Origin: Cristatella mucedo | Taxonomy: Eukaryota; Bryozoa; Phylactolaemata; Cristatellidae | Reading direction: 5' to 3' | Assembly (NCBI GenBank): GCA_009760855.2 | Contig: WPIO01000032.1 | Span: 4,048,001 to 4,112,000 of the forward strand | Length of the DNA: 64,000 bases | Shown here: positions 33,377-45,588 of the stretch, one piece after another | Layout of the letters: each line of letters begins with the position of its first letter | How positions within the stretch are numbered: the first letter of the stretch is position 1 | The notes under the pieces: model-generated | Seen by the model: the letters and a program-made list of their open reading frames with translations, nothing else | Told to the model about the DNA's origin: nothing | The model's database searches: none | Translations under genes and position numbers: made by a program

Positions 33377-33530
33377 CAATTCCTTCGTTTAGTGCCCTAA
33401 GAAAACATAATATCTATTCAAGCACTTCATATACGCCATGGGACTCGAGCTTACGACCTCGGTCTTCAAATACCTTCGCATTGATCTTGGTTAAAAGTGA
33501 GCACCTTAGCCACAGGGCCAAACCAGCGCT
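33377..33530 (-). mobile_element. SINE1 copy
   Basis: Minus strand: AGCGCTGGTTTGGCCCTGTGG head, A box GGCTAAGGTGCTCAC, an insertion of about 15 bp, GAGGTCGTAAGCTCGAGTCC (B box), GAAGTGCTTGAATAGATATT and a degraded tail with TAAACGAAGGAATTG. The tail runs into the (TA)n array. Confidence 0.75.
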
Positions 33531-34159
33531 CTCAGGCTTGCTAATTCGGCGGCGCACGTGCTGTTATGGATGTTATCGGATACTACTCGAGTGCAGAAGA
33601 AATGCTTTATTCTTAGAATTTCTGTTTTCTCTCGATCTCTATAGCGCCTATTCGGCTCAGACTACAGGACGCTCACCCCACTATTTCGTACGGAAGTCAA
33701 GCGGTACGCGCCCTGATTATGTCCTGAGCGATGACTTCGCTTGAGGCACACCAGCTTATTATGAAAAATCACGCGCATCGTCTCTTGTCAACTTGAAGCG
33801 TTTTAATGAGGCAACGGTGACGACAGTCTTTGCCAAAAATTAATGCGGTGATAGTTCAATCACAGGCGCAACCCAGCGCTCAGGTTGATTGGAGCAGCGA
33901 AGCTAGCGAGGCTAGCCGGGCTAGCGGGCAATGCTGTGCGATATTGACAAGACAAGAGTACAAAATGGCTACGAAGGACGCCAGTGAATGCGAGTGAATG
34001 CGGCTTGACAGGTGGCGGTGCGTCAAAAGGGAATCAGCTGGCGGAGCGCGGCATCTATGAAATTGTTCGCACCGGAAGACGGTACTCCTAAATGACTTGA
34101 CAACGACATGGCACAAGAAACCTTGAGGCTCCAGTAGAAGCGCTTCCGGTTTTTGTCTA
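33531..34159. other. Unassigned stretch
   Basis: No gene or repeat family recognised. Short GCTAGCGAG-type repeats lie at about 33900-33925. Confidence 0.4.
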
Positions 34160-34336
34160 AATACTAGGTGATTTAGCAGTATCTTTTTGCATAGCGGCAG
34201 AAGAGCCTCAAAGCTTATCTATCACCACACCTTGCAGCGGCAATAAAGTATCGCCCACCGCAGGATTCGAACCAGCGCCCCCGAGACCGAGGTTGTGAAA
34301 AGCAACCGCCTTACGTAGTGGACCATCCTGGCACCG
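34160..34336 (-). mobile_element. SINE2 copy
   Basis: Minus strand: head with CTACGTAAGGCGGTTGCTTTTC, an intact B box GGTTCGAATCC (complement at about 34263-34275), GCGGTGGGCGATACTTTATT, AGGCTCTTCTGCCGCTATGC and a TAAATCACCTAG-type end. The palindromic CACAACCTCGGTCtcgggGG segment is slightly altered in this copy. Confidence 0.85.
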
Positions 34337-34589
34337 CGGGACCTCGTTCGTCGGAACTCGAGTGCACGGTAAGACTTCCCTCTTGGTAAGCGTGCGTATG
34401 TTTTTTTCTGCCGCTTCATACATGGTCCGACCGACGCTCGTAAATGAATTAAATCTTAATCGATGGCAACGCATAGCTTATCAGTGAGCGAATTCACAAC
34501 ATTGCCGTCAGGAATACCTATGAAATAATTTCAACGACGACCGAGTGGGATTTGCCCGAAACTGGCCGTCGCAAACATCCTAGCAGTGT

Positions 34590-35071
34590 AAGCAATGTAA
34601 TGTATTTTCCTCTGTAATTCCACAAAGCCACAAAGACTAAGTGGATGCTATGCTGGAGAGTTTTCTATAGCACACTAGAAGCCTAGGCAGCTGCCCATAT
34701 GCATGCGGTAGCCAACGGACTTGAAATCACGCTACAAAGAGAAAGTGACAAGCATGGCTGATTCAGGAGGGCAGTCGAGGTAGTGAGTAGCTAGAAGTAG
34801 CAGCTCAGGACCACTGGATAGAATGTGCCGTCGGCAGCGGGAGAGTAGATGTCATTGCGTAAGACTTTTGGAAATGAGTTCTACAGTCTCTAGGACCTGC
34901 ATGCAGTGGCAGCTCTGAACGAGGCATTTCCATCCCATGGTTCTCAGCAAGCTTCATTGTCAGTGGGTCCAGAGGGCTGCTGCCTACATAGATAGAATGC
35001 GCTGCGTGTGCCGCTTTTCGTCTCTCCATTAACGTGGGTATAAAGCTGAAGTCACGCAGCAACCGTGGCAC
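34590..35071 (-). mobile_element. LINE-B 3' part, C-terminal ORF2 remnant and 3' UTR
   Basis: The 3' UTR (34590-34830) matches 31690-31950 and 46543-46920. The tail side near 34590 contains AATGTAATGT, consistent with an (ACATT)n tail. Upstream on the minus strand, 35071-34805 gives an open frame with FIPTLMERRKAAHA and HAGPRDCRTHFQKS, which looks like the C-terminal end of a CR1/L2-type ORF2. It is 5'-truncated. Confidence 0.75.
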
Positions 35072-35665
35072 TGAACAGCGAGTCCAGTCGAACTCCTACG
35101 AGCGGCTGGAATTTGTCATTGGGGTCTTCCGCGCGCTATGCCTCCTCTGCCTCCTCATCGAACAACTCGGCGTCTGGCCGCCGACGCTCCCCTTCCAGGC
35201 GAAATGTGTAGGCAAACCAGCTTCTGTGGGAGCGAACCGGCATGTGACCACGTGACCGGCGAGTGACGCGAGCACCGCGCTCCATTTTGTCTGCCGACGA
35301 GAATTCAGTAGGGCGAATCGCTAGCTCGTAAGCGTAGCGACCCATGGGTCGGTCAGTTTTGCAGTAAGCCTGACGCGAGCGACGTCGAGCCGTCGAGTCT
35401 TACCTGTTGCACCTCGAGCAGCAGCGTCTCGGAGAGCGGTCGGTCGCGCGCGCCCCGCCCCCAGCGGTGGGAGCTGAGCTCGCCGCCGCCGAGTGTGAGG
35501 AAATAAACGAGGCCGTTCCTGCGATTTCTTGAGCGGCGCGTCGAGGTGGTGTGGCGTGTGCAAGGCGCCCGCTTTTGCGTCTGCCGTCTCGCCGATCGAC
35601 GCGCGGGGAGGCAGCGTATACCGCTTAGCCGCAGAATGGCTTCGAACTCGACAACTCCGCCTTCA
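35072..35665. other. GC-rich stretch, nothing recognised
   Basis: No domain-bearing frame. Confidence 0.4.
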
Positions 35666-35667
35666 TT

Positions 35668-35755
35668 TACATTCTCGGATTGTCTCTTCCTTTTATTCTC
35701 GGATCATCGTCCCTTTTTATTCTCGGATCATCGTCCCTCTTCATTCTCGGTCGCT
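35668..35755. repeat. Tandem repeat of about 25 bp, three to four units
   Basis: ATTCTCGGATnnTC followed by a short pyrimidine stretch is repeated at about 35670, 35696, 35719 and 35741, with the last unit truncated. Confidence 0.85.
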
Positions 35756-36222
35756 CGGGCGCCGATGAGCGGCCGAGGCTCGGTCGCTCCGCACTTTTTG
35801 CAGTCACGTGGAGGCGACGCACCGCGCTCGCTGCCGCGCTTACGTCATCGATGTAAGCGGAAAATTCTTCTTGCGACGAGGGAAGTAGCGCAACCGCAAG
35901 ACCACGAGAGAGTCAGCCATCGGAATAGAAAGAGTGTTCGCTTCTGTATCTGCACGCCTGCGCTTCACTCACGCCTGCGTCGTCAATCCGCCGTTCGTTC
36001 GTGCGCCGCCACGTGGCGGCGCATGCATGCGAAGTGACGCCCCGTCGCCTCGCTGCCACGCTCGGCGCCGATGCGCCCGGATTAGCGAGCGTGGCGAGAA
36101 GGGCCGCTCGGCGGCTCGGCTGCGACGAACGCGTCCGCGCGTTGAATATTAGGCCGCGGCGACTGGCTCCTCTGAACGTCTACCCCGGAGGCTGCTAATG
36201 CTTCTCTAAATAATTTACTGAT

Positions 36223-36261
36223 AGCAGACTTCGCGGCTGTTTATCAGCAGCGAAGTCTGCT
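36223..36261. repeat. Inverted repeat with perfect 12-bp arms
   Basis: AGCAGACTTCGC at 36223-36234 and its exact complement at 36250-36261, with a 15-nt spacer. Confidence 0.9.
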
Positions 36262-36299
36262 GCTGGCCGAGGAGCTGCTAGACGCTCGCGCTCGACGCG

Positions 36300-36341
36300 G
36301 CGACGACGACGAAGCTCGTCGTCGTCGGCCGCGCAGCGCTC
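36300..36341. repeat. CGA/TCG trinucleotide hairpin
   Basis: GCGGCGACGACGACGA is followed after a few bases by TCGTCGTCGTCGGCCGC, giving a near-perfect stem in GC-rich DNA, 40 bp after another inverted repeat. Confidence 0.85.
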
Positions 36342-37964
36342 GCATCTAAAGCCTCGAGCCTAGAGAGCCTGCCGCCGCTCGGACTCCTCCACCCGCGGGC
36401 GCGCGCGCGCCTGTGGGCTGCATCTCGGATGCGTACTGCTCTGCCTCAAGCCCTCTTCTCCGAGGCTGATGATTGGCTGATGACGCTGCCTCCGTCCGAC
36501 ATTTCCTTCGACTAGCGGTCCATCGAGCGACTCTTGCTTCGATCTGCCCTGCCCTACCCTCCCTCCCAGCCACTCGTTGCTTTCCCCGGAAGTCGCTCCT
36601 CCCCAGGGGCAACTTCCACCGCACTAGCTGCAACCCCCCCCGACCCCGCCCCAATGACAAGTGACCGGTGTGTCTATAGCGCCACGCTAATTCTGTGGCG
36701 CGTGCTCTGTTCGTGCACTTTTCGCGCCATGCGCAATCGCAGGTCGCCGCTAGGACGCATTTTGTTAGGAGATCTGACGCTACCTTAAAACAACGAGCCT
36801 CAGGTCTGGCGCTCTCCGCGTATCGTGCTGCTGCGTGTCGAACCTGCGTGAATCGTGGAATCTGCTGAATCGTGCTTCGGGCTGCCCCTACACCGTACTG
36901 CAAGTAAGTGGCTGCTCTCGACGACTACCTCTAGACAGGGCACAGTGTCGTCTTCAGACGTTGACCTAAAAACGCAGGCCCACGTGCATTGAGCTTTACG
37001 GAACGAATTGGCACGCTCGCTTAGTTACAACAAAGTCGCGCCCTCAACAAAGAGCGATTTGAGTGAGACAGGGGAAGAGATGGGAAGACATGGTAGAGAG
37101 CGGACAACAGCGCTGCTCCGGACCGAAATGGGTGGCCAATCTGGTCGTCGTACAGCGAGCCCGTGTTCGGGAATGCCACGCCCGGGCAGCAGCGTCTCTT
37201 CGCTTGCCCTCGCTATAAGCTTGGTGAAGCCAAACCTCACCTGGATCACCACCATCGCCCTGAAACTCCCCGCTGGACAGCTGTCCTGGTTGGCTGGAGA
37301 GTTTGCTCCCCTTCCTTAGATGCTTAAATCTTCGAGTCCCAGCGACCGACGACAAGTGGCACACCTCAGTCGAGGGAAACTTCCGTGAAAGCCAAGATGA
37401 CTCAGGTTGGGCTTTTGGAGCGGGCTTGTTCCTTGACATGGAAATTGATAAATAAGCCAGCTTCCGAAGTCTTTACGCTCTTCAAAACTAGCCGTTTGGT
37501 TTTAATTTATTATTCCGGTTATCAAGACTGACAGACCACCAAGCAAGGTCTCGCCGCTTTAGAGCAGCTGTTTGCATATTTCTCCGACTACATCGGAAAT
37601 TGACGATGTGCTGTACAACGAATGTTGATCTATCTAGTGTGCACGATTTCAGCGTATGCTACCAGCCACGGTATCTTATTACTAACCAGCGGCCTTTAAT
37701 TTTGTGTGTCTGGGCTTTTACAATTGCCAAAAAACGATACTTGCTTACTCTTGTATCCTTTTCTAATAATGATGGCTTGCCAAGCATTTGGTTGGTCCTT
37801 GAGGTTGCAGTTGATTGTATTCTGAATATAACGAAATGCGTTGGATTTTTTGAAGTAGTCTCTTAGATAACTTGTGATAGCTTCTGCTTTATCTGGACAC
37901 TTCCCTTCCAACATTTCTTTATACGCGCCGTCGAGTCTGCGCCAAAAGATTTACTTGACCGAAC
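36342..37964. other. Unassigned stretch, GC-rich to about 37.4 kb
   Basis: No domain-bearing frame. Alternating purine-pyrimidine GCGCGCGC occurs at about 36400. Confidence 0.4.
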
Positions 37965-38900
<936 letters not shown>

Positions 38901-39084
38901 GGAAATCATATTCCTCCCCAACCGGAGCTTTTTCTGTAACACTAAAAAATGAATTAAAAGTAGCCTAGTCTAGATTGAATTAGGTACGTAGTAAAAACTT
39001 TAACCAGCCAACTCTGTAAGTAGTTAAGTAATCTCTAATCTAGGATAGGGATCTTGGGTGTACCTACCGTCTTCCTGCCAGTGA

Positions 39085-39185
39085 AATAAAAGGTCAGCTG
39101 ACTCAGCAGCCTCAATTAAATAGAGACTTAAGCAAAATAAGGCTATCGCCACCGTTTGCAGTAGGCAATAAGGATTGCACGTGAA
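39085..39185 (-). mobile_element. SINE2 fragment (tail half)
   Basis: AGCTGACTCAGCAGCCT followed by ATCGCCACCGTTTGCAGT matches the minus-strand tail half of SINE2; the head is missing. Confidence 0.7.
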
Positions 39186-39229
39186 ACTTAGTAAGCAAAT
39201 TTCAACAAAATTTTAGAGCTAATCAATGC

Positions 39230-39978
39230 ACAGCCTCATTTCTGTTGTGACTGTAACTCCGATAAAGTCTCTCTGCTAGCTCGGCTGAATCTCTCGGCAG
39301 CCTTTGATATAATTGATAACAAAGTCTTTCTTTAGCACACATCATCTCGAATGGGCGCCACTGGCATTGCAATGTAATGGTTTAGGTAGTACCTCAGTGG
39401 TGGATTTCAGAGAGTTGATGTTGACTGGCAATGGATATGAAAGGATTATTTTTAAATATGGGTTAAAGCAGGGATCTTTGTTTTGAATTCACTTTTTTTA
39501 GCAATTTACCTGTACACGGGCATTGATTGATCGATCGATCCATGCATTCCAACGTCACGTCGAACTCTCTTGGCTCTCTGGCTGCATGCATCGCTGACAT
39601 TCGCATTCGAGTACGAAGCTCACTTTTTAAAATTCAATGACAATAAAAAAATCTGTAGTTATAAATAAACACTAATTATACTCTCAAATAATAATCTTAT
39701 ACCTCAAAATGGGCTCAGCTAGCGTATATCCTGCTGCATTTGAACACACATTTGTATGACCTTGTCCAAATTAACCTTTCATTAGATGTCCAGAGCAGCT
39801 CCAAAGTCAATTTTGCCTAATTTCAGCTCATTTTACAGCATTTTACTACCATTACGATTACTATCATTATTATAATTTGAAATATTCGGGCCTGCTTCAA
39901 TGAGAATGTCACAGCTAAGCTGGTCCATGCATCTGTGACATCCCGTATAATCTTAACTTGCGGTATTCCTTCATACAA
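39230..39978 (+). mobile_element. LINE-A RT part, continued at 40149
   Basis: Plus strand reads RLNLSAAFDIID at about 39280, the RT motif A block, with the catalytic Asp of DLSAAFD changed to Asn. Then come a decayed core and, at about 39920, the LVHAS block (CTGGTCCATGCATCTG). It continues in 40149-40607 after the inserted SINE2. Stops and frameshifts make it a dead copy. Confidence 0.75.
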
Positions 39979-40148
39979 AGTTAAAGGTTAGCTGATTCAG
40001 CAGCCTCATTTAAATAGCAGATTCGGCACCTTGACGACTATCGCCACCGCTTTCAGTGGGCAACAAATGATCGCCCGCTGCAGGACTTGAACCCACGACC
40101 TGGATCATGAAGAGCGAGCTCCTTATTCTGGGCTAAATAGCGCCCCCT
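39979..40148 (-). mobile_element. SINE2 copy inserted into LINE-A, with target duplication
   Basis: Minus-strand SINE2: B box GGGTTCAAGTCC, GCGGGCGATCATTTGTTGCC, AAGCGGTGGCGATA and a CAGCTAACC end; the GGCTCTTCTG part of the tail is altered. It is flanked by ATACAA (39973-39978 and 40149-40154), and the LINE-A sequence resumes directly behind it. Confidence 0.78.
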
Positions 40149-40607
40149 ATACAACAAGACGCGAGCAGCTGGGGAAAGATTTCTGCAGCATTCGGCTTGC
40201 AGTCTAGAGTGAGCGTCGCAACTGCCACGTTACGCAGCTTCTCACTGACCTTCACTCTGTCCGATCAAGTCGCTTATCGACTTCAAGGTTCTATGACTCA
40301 CTTTTAGGTCCACTCATTCTCTTGCTTCGGTATACCTGCAGTATATGATATACTTTATATGGGTCCCTGTGATTCGTCCTTCACGTGCTTATGCTTGCTG
40401 ACACTGTGCATGCTGCCACTAACCACATTTGCATGCTGACCCTGTGCATGTCACCCATAACATATTATTCATTTTGATTGTGTTTCAAGCATGATTTTAC
40501 TTACCATTCAATTGCATTTCCTTTGCAGCAAATTTAAAGCGCCTAGAAAGAGATTAAATTCTCTGAGGGCGCTTTATCAAGTGCATTATTATTATTATTA
40601 TCATTAT
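40149..40607 (+). mobile_element. LINE-A 3' part, continuation of 39230-39978
   Basis: GTGAGCGTCGCAACTGCCAC (VSVATAT-like), TCAAGTCGCTTATCGACTTC, TTCACTTTTAGGTCC-type block, then the 3' UTR with GGGTCCCTGTGATTCGTCC, TGACCCTGTGCATGTCACC and the tail AGAGATTAAATTCTCTGAGG plus (ATT)n at 40590-40606. A deletion of about 150 bp relative to 59015-59545 removes part of the C-terminal ORF. Confidence 0.82.
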
Positions 40608-40690
40608 TTATAGCAAATATAAAGCACCTACAGAGTGATTGAGTTCTCTTGGCGCGCTTTATCAAGTGTGTTATTATTATTATTATTACT
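40608..40690 (+). mobile_element. LINE-A tail, second in series
   Basis: AGCAAATATAAAGCACCTAC, AGAGTGATTGAGTTCTCTTG, CGCTTTATCAAGTGTG and (ATT)n. Only the last 80 bp of the family are present. Confidence 0.82.
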
Positions 40691-41052
40691 TCCTGATCAG
40701 GATTCACGTCGTGCAACCCACTCTTCTGAATCGTGTCGTTTAGCTGTGCCTCTAGCTAACCTCAAATCCTTGAGAAACCGCTCTTTCAGTCCTATGCTCC
40801 CAAAGCCTGGGAGCCATCCCAACCGACGTCTCGAAGTAACTCGACTTGACGACATTTAAAAAGAAGCTAAAAACTCAAACGTTCCTCATAGCAAGCAGCG
40901 TTTGATCTTTCCGCATACATTGGCATCTGTGTGCCTATGCGTGCTGACATTAAATTGTATTACTCACCAATTGACATGCCCTCTTTTAGCGTATGTAAAG
41001 TGCCTAGAAAAAATGATTTTATTCTCTTAGGGTCTTACGCAAATACTGTATT
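40691..41052 (+). mobile_element. LINE-A 3' part, third in series
   Basis: Begins with a CAACCCACTCTTCTGAATCG block, then CCTCAAATCCTTGAGAAACC and ATGCTCCCAAAGCCTGGGAG (APK.W block), the 3' UTR and a tail with TTTATTCTCTTAGGGTCTTA. The tail lacks the (ATT)n. Confidence 0.75.
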
Positions 41053-41400
41053 CCCATTTCTTGCCAGTGAACTTCGCACTTCACTCTGCGATTCATTACT
41101 GGAACCTTACAGGACGTTTGTCAGACTTTGGGCCGGTCCAATGAAGCTTTATTGAACATCAGACATCTTCGAATCATACTCTTCGAACCCACTCTTCTTA
41201 CTCTGGCCGAGAACTTGTGCCCCCAGCAGAATTCAAATCCCTCGTAGTGCGTGCCTTCACTTACTATGCTTCCAAAGCTTGGAACTCATTAACCGAAGGA
41301 CCGGGGCGTCTGATGATTTGACGACAGTGAAACAGAAGCTGAAAACCTACCTGCTACAAACAATCTCTACTCTGTCCGAGCGAAGCGCTCTTGTTATACG
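41053..41400 (+). mobile_element. LINE C-terminal ORF2 remnant, fourth in series
   Basis: CCCACTCTTCTTACTCTGGC, CAAATCCCTCGTAGTGCGTG, TATGCTTCCAAAGCTTGGAA (the APKLWN block) and AAACAGAAGCTGAAAACCTA (the FKxxLKTYL block) occur in the order of an L2-type C-terminus. Confidence 0.7.
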
Positions 41401-41533
41401 GTTGCGCATTACGAAACTGTGCACGTCGGCACTAAGGGAAGCAGCGATATTCTTTTGTATATCTCCGCAGTCTCTTTTCCTGTCTTTTTTCAGTCTTTTT
41501 TCTTTTTTCCTTTTTTCTTTTTTCCTTTAAACC

Positions 41534-41535
<2 letters not shown>

Positions 41536-41567
<32 letters not shown>

Positions 41568-41568
41568 A
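41536..41568. repeat. Short (GA)n microsatellite
   Basis: About 30 bp of GA in a purine-rich stretch that continues to about 41640; preceded by a T/C-rich run at 41460-41530. Confidence 0.9.
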
Positions 41569-41925
41569 GGAGAGACAACGAGAGGGCAGAACAATAGGAA
41601 TACAGAGGCAAAGAAAAAGAGAGGAAGAGAGATTAGTACTAATGATAATCACGCAAGGACAAGATTTTTGTATCACCCTGCACCCCACAATAACTATATC
41701 TCTTTGTAGGCACTTGAAATCCGCTGGAAGTGAGCCAGAAAAATTCAAATACCAGGTGTGTCTGGACCCATCGGTGACGCGCTTGCACGGCAACACGAAA
41801 ACGCGCGACGCAGCCAAAGAAAGTGTCCGAGTCTCCACAAAGGGAATCCTTGGGAAGCTGCTGCCCAATTTTATGCGAAGATAATGAAAAGATGTAAGCA
41901 AAAGAGACATAAAGAGACATAGACA

Positions 41926-41982
41926 GAAAGAGAGAGAAAGAGAGACAGAGAAAGAGAGAAAGAGAACGAGAGACAGATAGAA

Positions 41983-42047
<65 letters not shown>
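41926..42047. repeat. (GA)n microsatellite with CAGA interruptions
   Basis: Imperfect GAGAAAGAGACAGA units over about 65 bp run into about 58 bp of pure GA. Confidence 0.95.
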
Positions 42048-42051
<4 letters not shown>

Positions 42052-45000
42052 TCTTGTCCGTGCAAATGGTAAACAGTATAAATAGGTCATAATTCATGAC
42101 AGTCAGTGCAACCAAGTTACTAGCCGTATACGTGGAAATGCCATCACCAGCGGTCAGACGCCCCACGTGCGGGTTAACCTGATGGCTTAGAAAACTTATC
42201 AGCTGTTAGTTATCTTGCTAATTATTACAAGGCAGCGAAACTTACTTTGCTCTATATTTTCCAGCACCAAAGGAAGCTACTGTTTTTACCTAGAAGACAG
42301 CTAATAGTGACTATCTATGTAGTTTATCGTTTCAGTAGGCCATGTATACGTTGTACCACTTGGATTATACGATAGAGATTTACCTAATTAAGCAGTGGGA
42401 TTGCTGGCCCACGTCAATAGCTATGAACAACCATTACGAAAAAGTGACTAATGAGTCGTCGCAAATTTACTAATGAATTTTTATTAACCAAGGCAGCTCG
42501 ATTTTTTCAATGTCTATAAACTTAAATAGCGAGGGTAACTTACTTCGAAACTTGCGCGGTCTTTTTTCTGATGCCGTTCGTGTTCCCCTGTGGCGGCCAT
42601 AATCCCACTTGCTAGCGCGGGTAGTCGACCACCGCCGCCCCCAAGAGCGGCCGATATGAAGCGCTACGGGGGGGAGGGGCCTTGGTCACGGACGCATTTC
42701 TTCAAGGAAAGTGTCCAGCATGGCTGCCGTTGCTTTTAGCCACACGCATAAACACTTACTACGAAAATGCGGCGCTCCGGCTCTTGCGGCGACACTTCTT
42801 GCTGCCGCCAGGGAATCGAGCCAAGCAAAGCAGGAGTGCAGCGCCAAGTACGGCACGAGGCCGCTATTGCTCCTCGGCTTTCCTGACGCCGCGTCGGCCG
42901 CGGCGGCCTTTTCGCTGTGACTCGCACTTAGGGATGGCCTTTGGGGCCCTCCTTGATCCTCGCCGCAGCCGGGGCAGCTGCCTGCGGGCCGGCCCTTGAA
43001 GTGCCGCCGCAGAGGGAGCGCAAAGGATAGTCAAAGCCGCGCGCGCGAGCGCACGCGCGCGGATTCAAACGCGAGTAAATGCGGAGCAAAGTCCATGAGC
43101 TCGCCTCGCTCAAGGGCGCTCCACGAGCCAGCTTGCAGCGCCGTGCGGACGTGCGGGTGCAAAGTCCGAAGCACGCCATCTGGCGACAGTTGCGTCGAGC
43201 CGACGACGACGACGGCGCGCGCATTCGCCCCGCACTGCTCAGCCGTCGCTGCCCGGGTGCGCTTCCGGGTGCGACTTCGCGTTTCTCCTGTCCCTCCATT
43301 CGTTTCGTCGATTGTCGATTACGCTGCTCTCATTAAAGAGCTGCTACCGTAGGCGGCGTGGTGAGCGCCATCTCGCGGAGGCGGTAGCTCATCACGCGAG
43401 TCGCGGGCCTTAGGAAAGCGCAAAGACTATATCAGTAGTAAGAAGAGTATTTTTTTTAAAGAGAACCTAGATATACAATGGGTATTGCACTTGTTATTAT
43501 GTTGTCGATACTCAGCTGGAGTCTCATTTAATGAGTAAAAGTACGCTAGACTGAGAGACCTGTGATAGAAAGCTGAAGACCTCTGCCAACTCCTGCCCGA
43601 GTGAGTCGCGTTGTGTAGGGATCGCCGTATCTAGTGGCCACGGCATCTAGGAGCCCATATGTCCAGCATCTTTCTAGTGCCGTCCTTTGGGACTCGCAAG
43701 CGTGCAACGAGTCGGACTGATCTATATGTCTCCCTCTCTCTTCCCTTTCTCTGCCTCTGGCTTTCAGTCTCTCTCACTGCAGCCTCAGCCTTTCATTATA
43801 TGCTGATGCCGGCGAGGATTTCGCTGCTAGGAGCTCGTGTCAGAGGCAAAAAGTTTATGGGTGCCAACCGACGACGCCTTAACTCTTCGTCGAGGAGCGT
43901 GCCGTATTAATGTGCATGGACACGGGTAAAAGTGCTGAAAATAGTGTAAAGCGTTTAAAATTCCGTAAATCTAAGATCGTGCGGGTGAATTCAATTCTAA
44001 CATTTCATTTTATACGAACCCGAAGCTAGAGAAACTGGGAGGTAGAGACGGCAAAATTATCTGTAAATTGAAGCTAAGAAATGTAAAACACCAATTTACT
44101 TCAGGTTCAAGCGCTTGGAAGCGTCACCCATTTGATTTTTATACCTTCAGAATGAATTCAAAACTTCACTTCTATTGGCAAACACTGAAGCCCAAGCAAA
44201 CTAAGATTGCCCCTTGGCTGAGTTCATCACACGGAAAATTATAAGTATGAGTTTCGAGCCGGCAGTTATAACCGTAAACTCATCGCACTGAAATTTCCAT
44301 TTACTTAGATACACTTTAAATGTTCTCCTTAATAGAAACTAGAAGTTTAAGGAAGCTATCGTAGTGTTTATAGATGGATATAGGCTACAGTGATCTGCAC
44401 ACTAAAAGTCACTTGGGCCTTGAGTGTAATACGGAGAAACCTTGCTGCGTAACACCAACTTGGTCCTCGTGGCTTTCTAGAGCTGCCAACGGAGGTACAG
44501 TAAAATTGACTGAAAATGTCACTGTCAACGTAAATGCGAAGGTCTTCGCTCAGAAATAATAGCAAGGGTACACAGCCGTTGGTGAGGCTGCTGTCAGTGG
44601 AAAGCGCGACCTGTTCCTGCAGTTCAAAGCAAGATGGAGATCTGGTGAGCGAAAGTATTGCCATCAATAGAGTCTAGAAGCTTGCAAGTCATTGATAAAG
44701 TTGAGACAACTTCCCACTTTGGCAGCATCGCACAGTGCTCAGCCGAAAAGATGGCACTAGATCGGAGAGCTACCCTCAGCATAGACGAATTGTTGACTTA
44801 CATCTTCGCGCTCGACGAGACTGGCTACGCGCCATTGGATGACTGATTTGCTTTGACGGCCTCGGAGCGTAAGAGCTCGACGCCGCCACCGCCACTTGAG
44901 CCAATCATTTTACTAGCTAATCAGCACTGGTCTGAGCAAAACACGTGGCCCAAGATCAATCGGAATTCCGCACTATTATTAGACAGCGTTCTCTCAAGGT

Positions 45001-45447
45001 GGCTTTTGACGTGCGCTTCTTGCGATCGTGTAAATCTCCGGACCACTCGTCCTTATTGAAAAAAGTGCGGTTAGAAGGCTAGATGTTTAGAAGCTTGGGC
45101 ACCATTATCTGACGAGTCCTCGCCTGTCGTATGACTGACTCTAAAGTAGCTCAAAGTGTTGCCCCACCCCCTGTGTGTACAGGTTGGCATCTTATACGTG
45201 TCCGTGCCCTGCTTCCTCCAGCATTGACTATCTACCTTTACCACACATCTGAGATAAAACAATCCACCGCAATCCTTTCATCTGTCTCTAACATATCCTG
45301 CGACCCTTTACTCCTTAGAATGTATTGTCTGCGCCAACTTATGATGGAAACTGCAACTAGTTAGTTGCATGCTGCCTCTTTTACAATTCGTTTTCGCTGG
45401 ACATTATTCAAATAAAGTAAGAGTAGCCAAGAGTTAAAAATATAAAA
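42048..45447. other. Intergenic DNA, no gene recognised
   Basis: AT-rich, with a GC-rich patch at about 42560-43400 in which frames stay open on both strands. A short block at 44441-44480 (TTGCTGCGTAACACC) matches the LINE-B 3' UTR at about 61210-61245, so a small LINE-B fragment is likely there. No gene can be supported. Confidence 0.45.
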
Positions 45448-45588
45448 AAATTTCATTTGTATAGCACCCCAAGAGAACTAAATCTCTATTCAGGCGCTTC
45501 ACATATGCCTCAGGGCTCAAGCCTACGACCTCAGCCAGACGTTAGTTGGGGCAAGCACCTTAACCGCTGGACCAACCCAGCTCGGAGT
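45448..45588 (-). mobile_element. SINE1 copy
   Basis: Minus strand: CTGGGTTGGTCCAGCGGTTA (A box), AGGTGCTTGCCCC, GAGGTCGTAGGCTTGAGCCC (B box), CATATGTGAAGCGCCTGAAT, then AGAGATTTAGTTCTCTTGGG, GTGCTATACAAATGAAA and an A/T tail. It is one of the best preserved copies and aligns along its whole length with 46649-46808. Confidence 0.88.
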
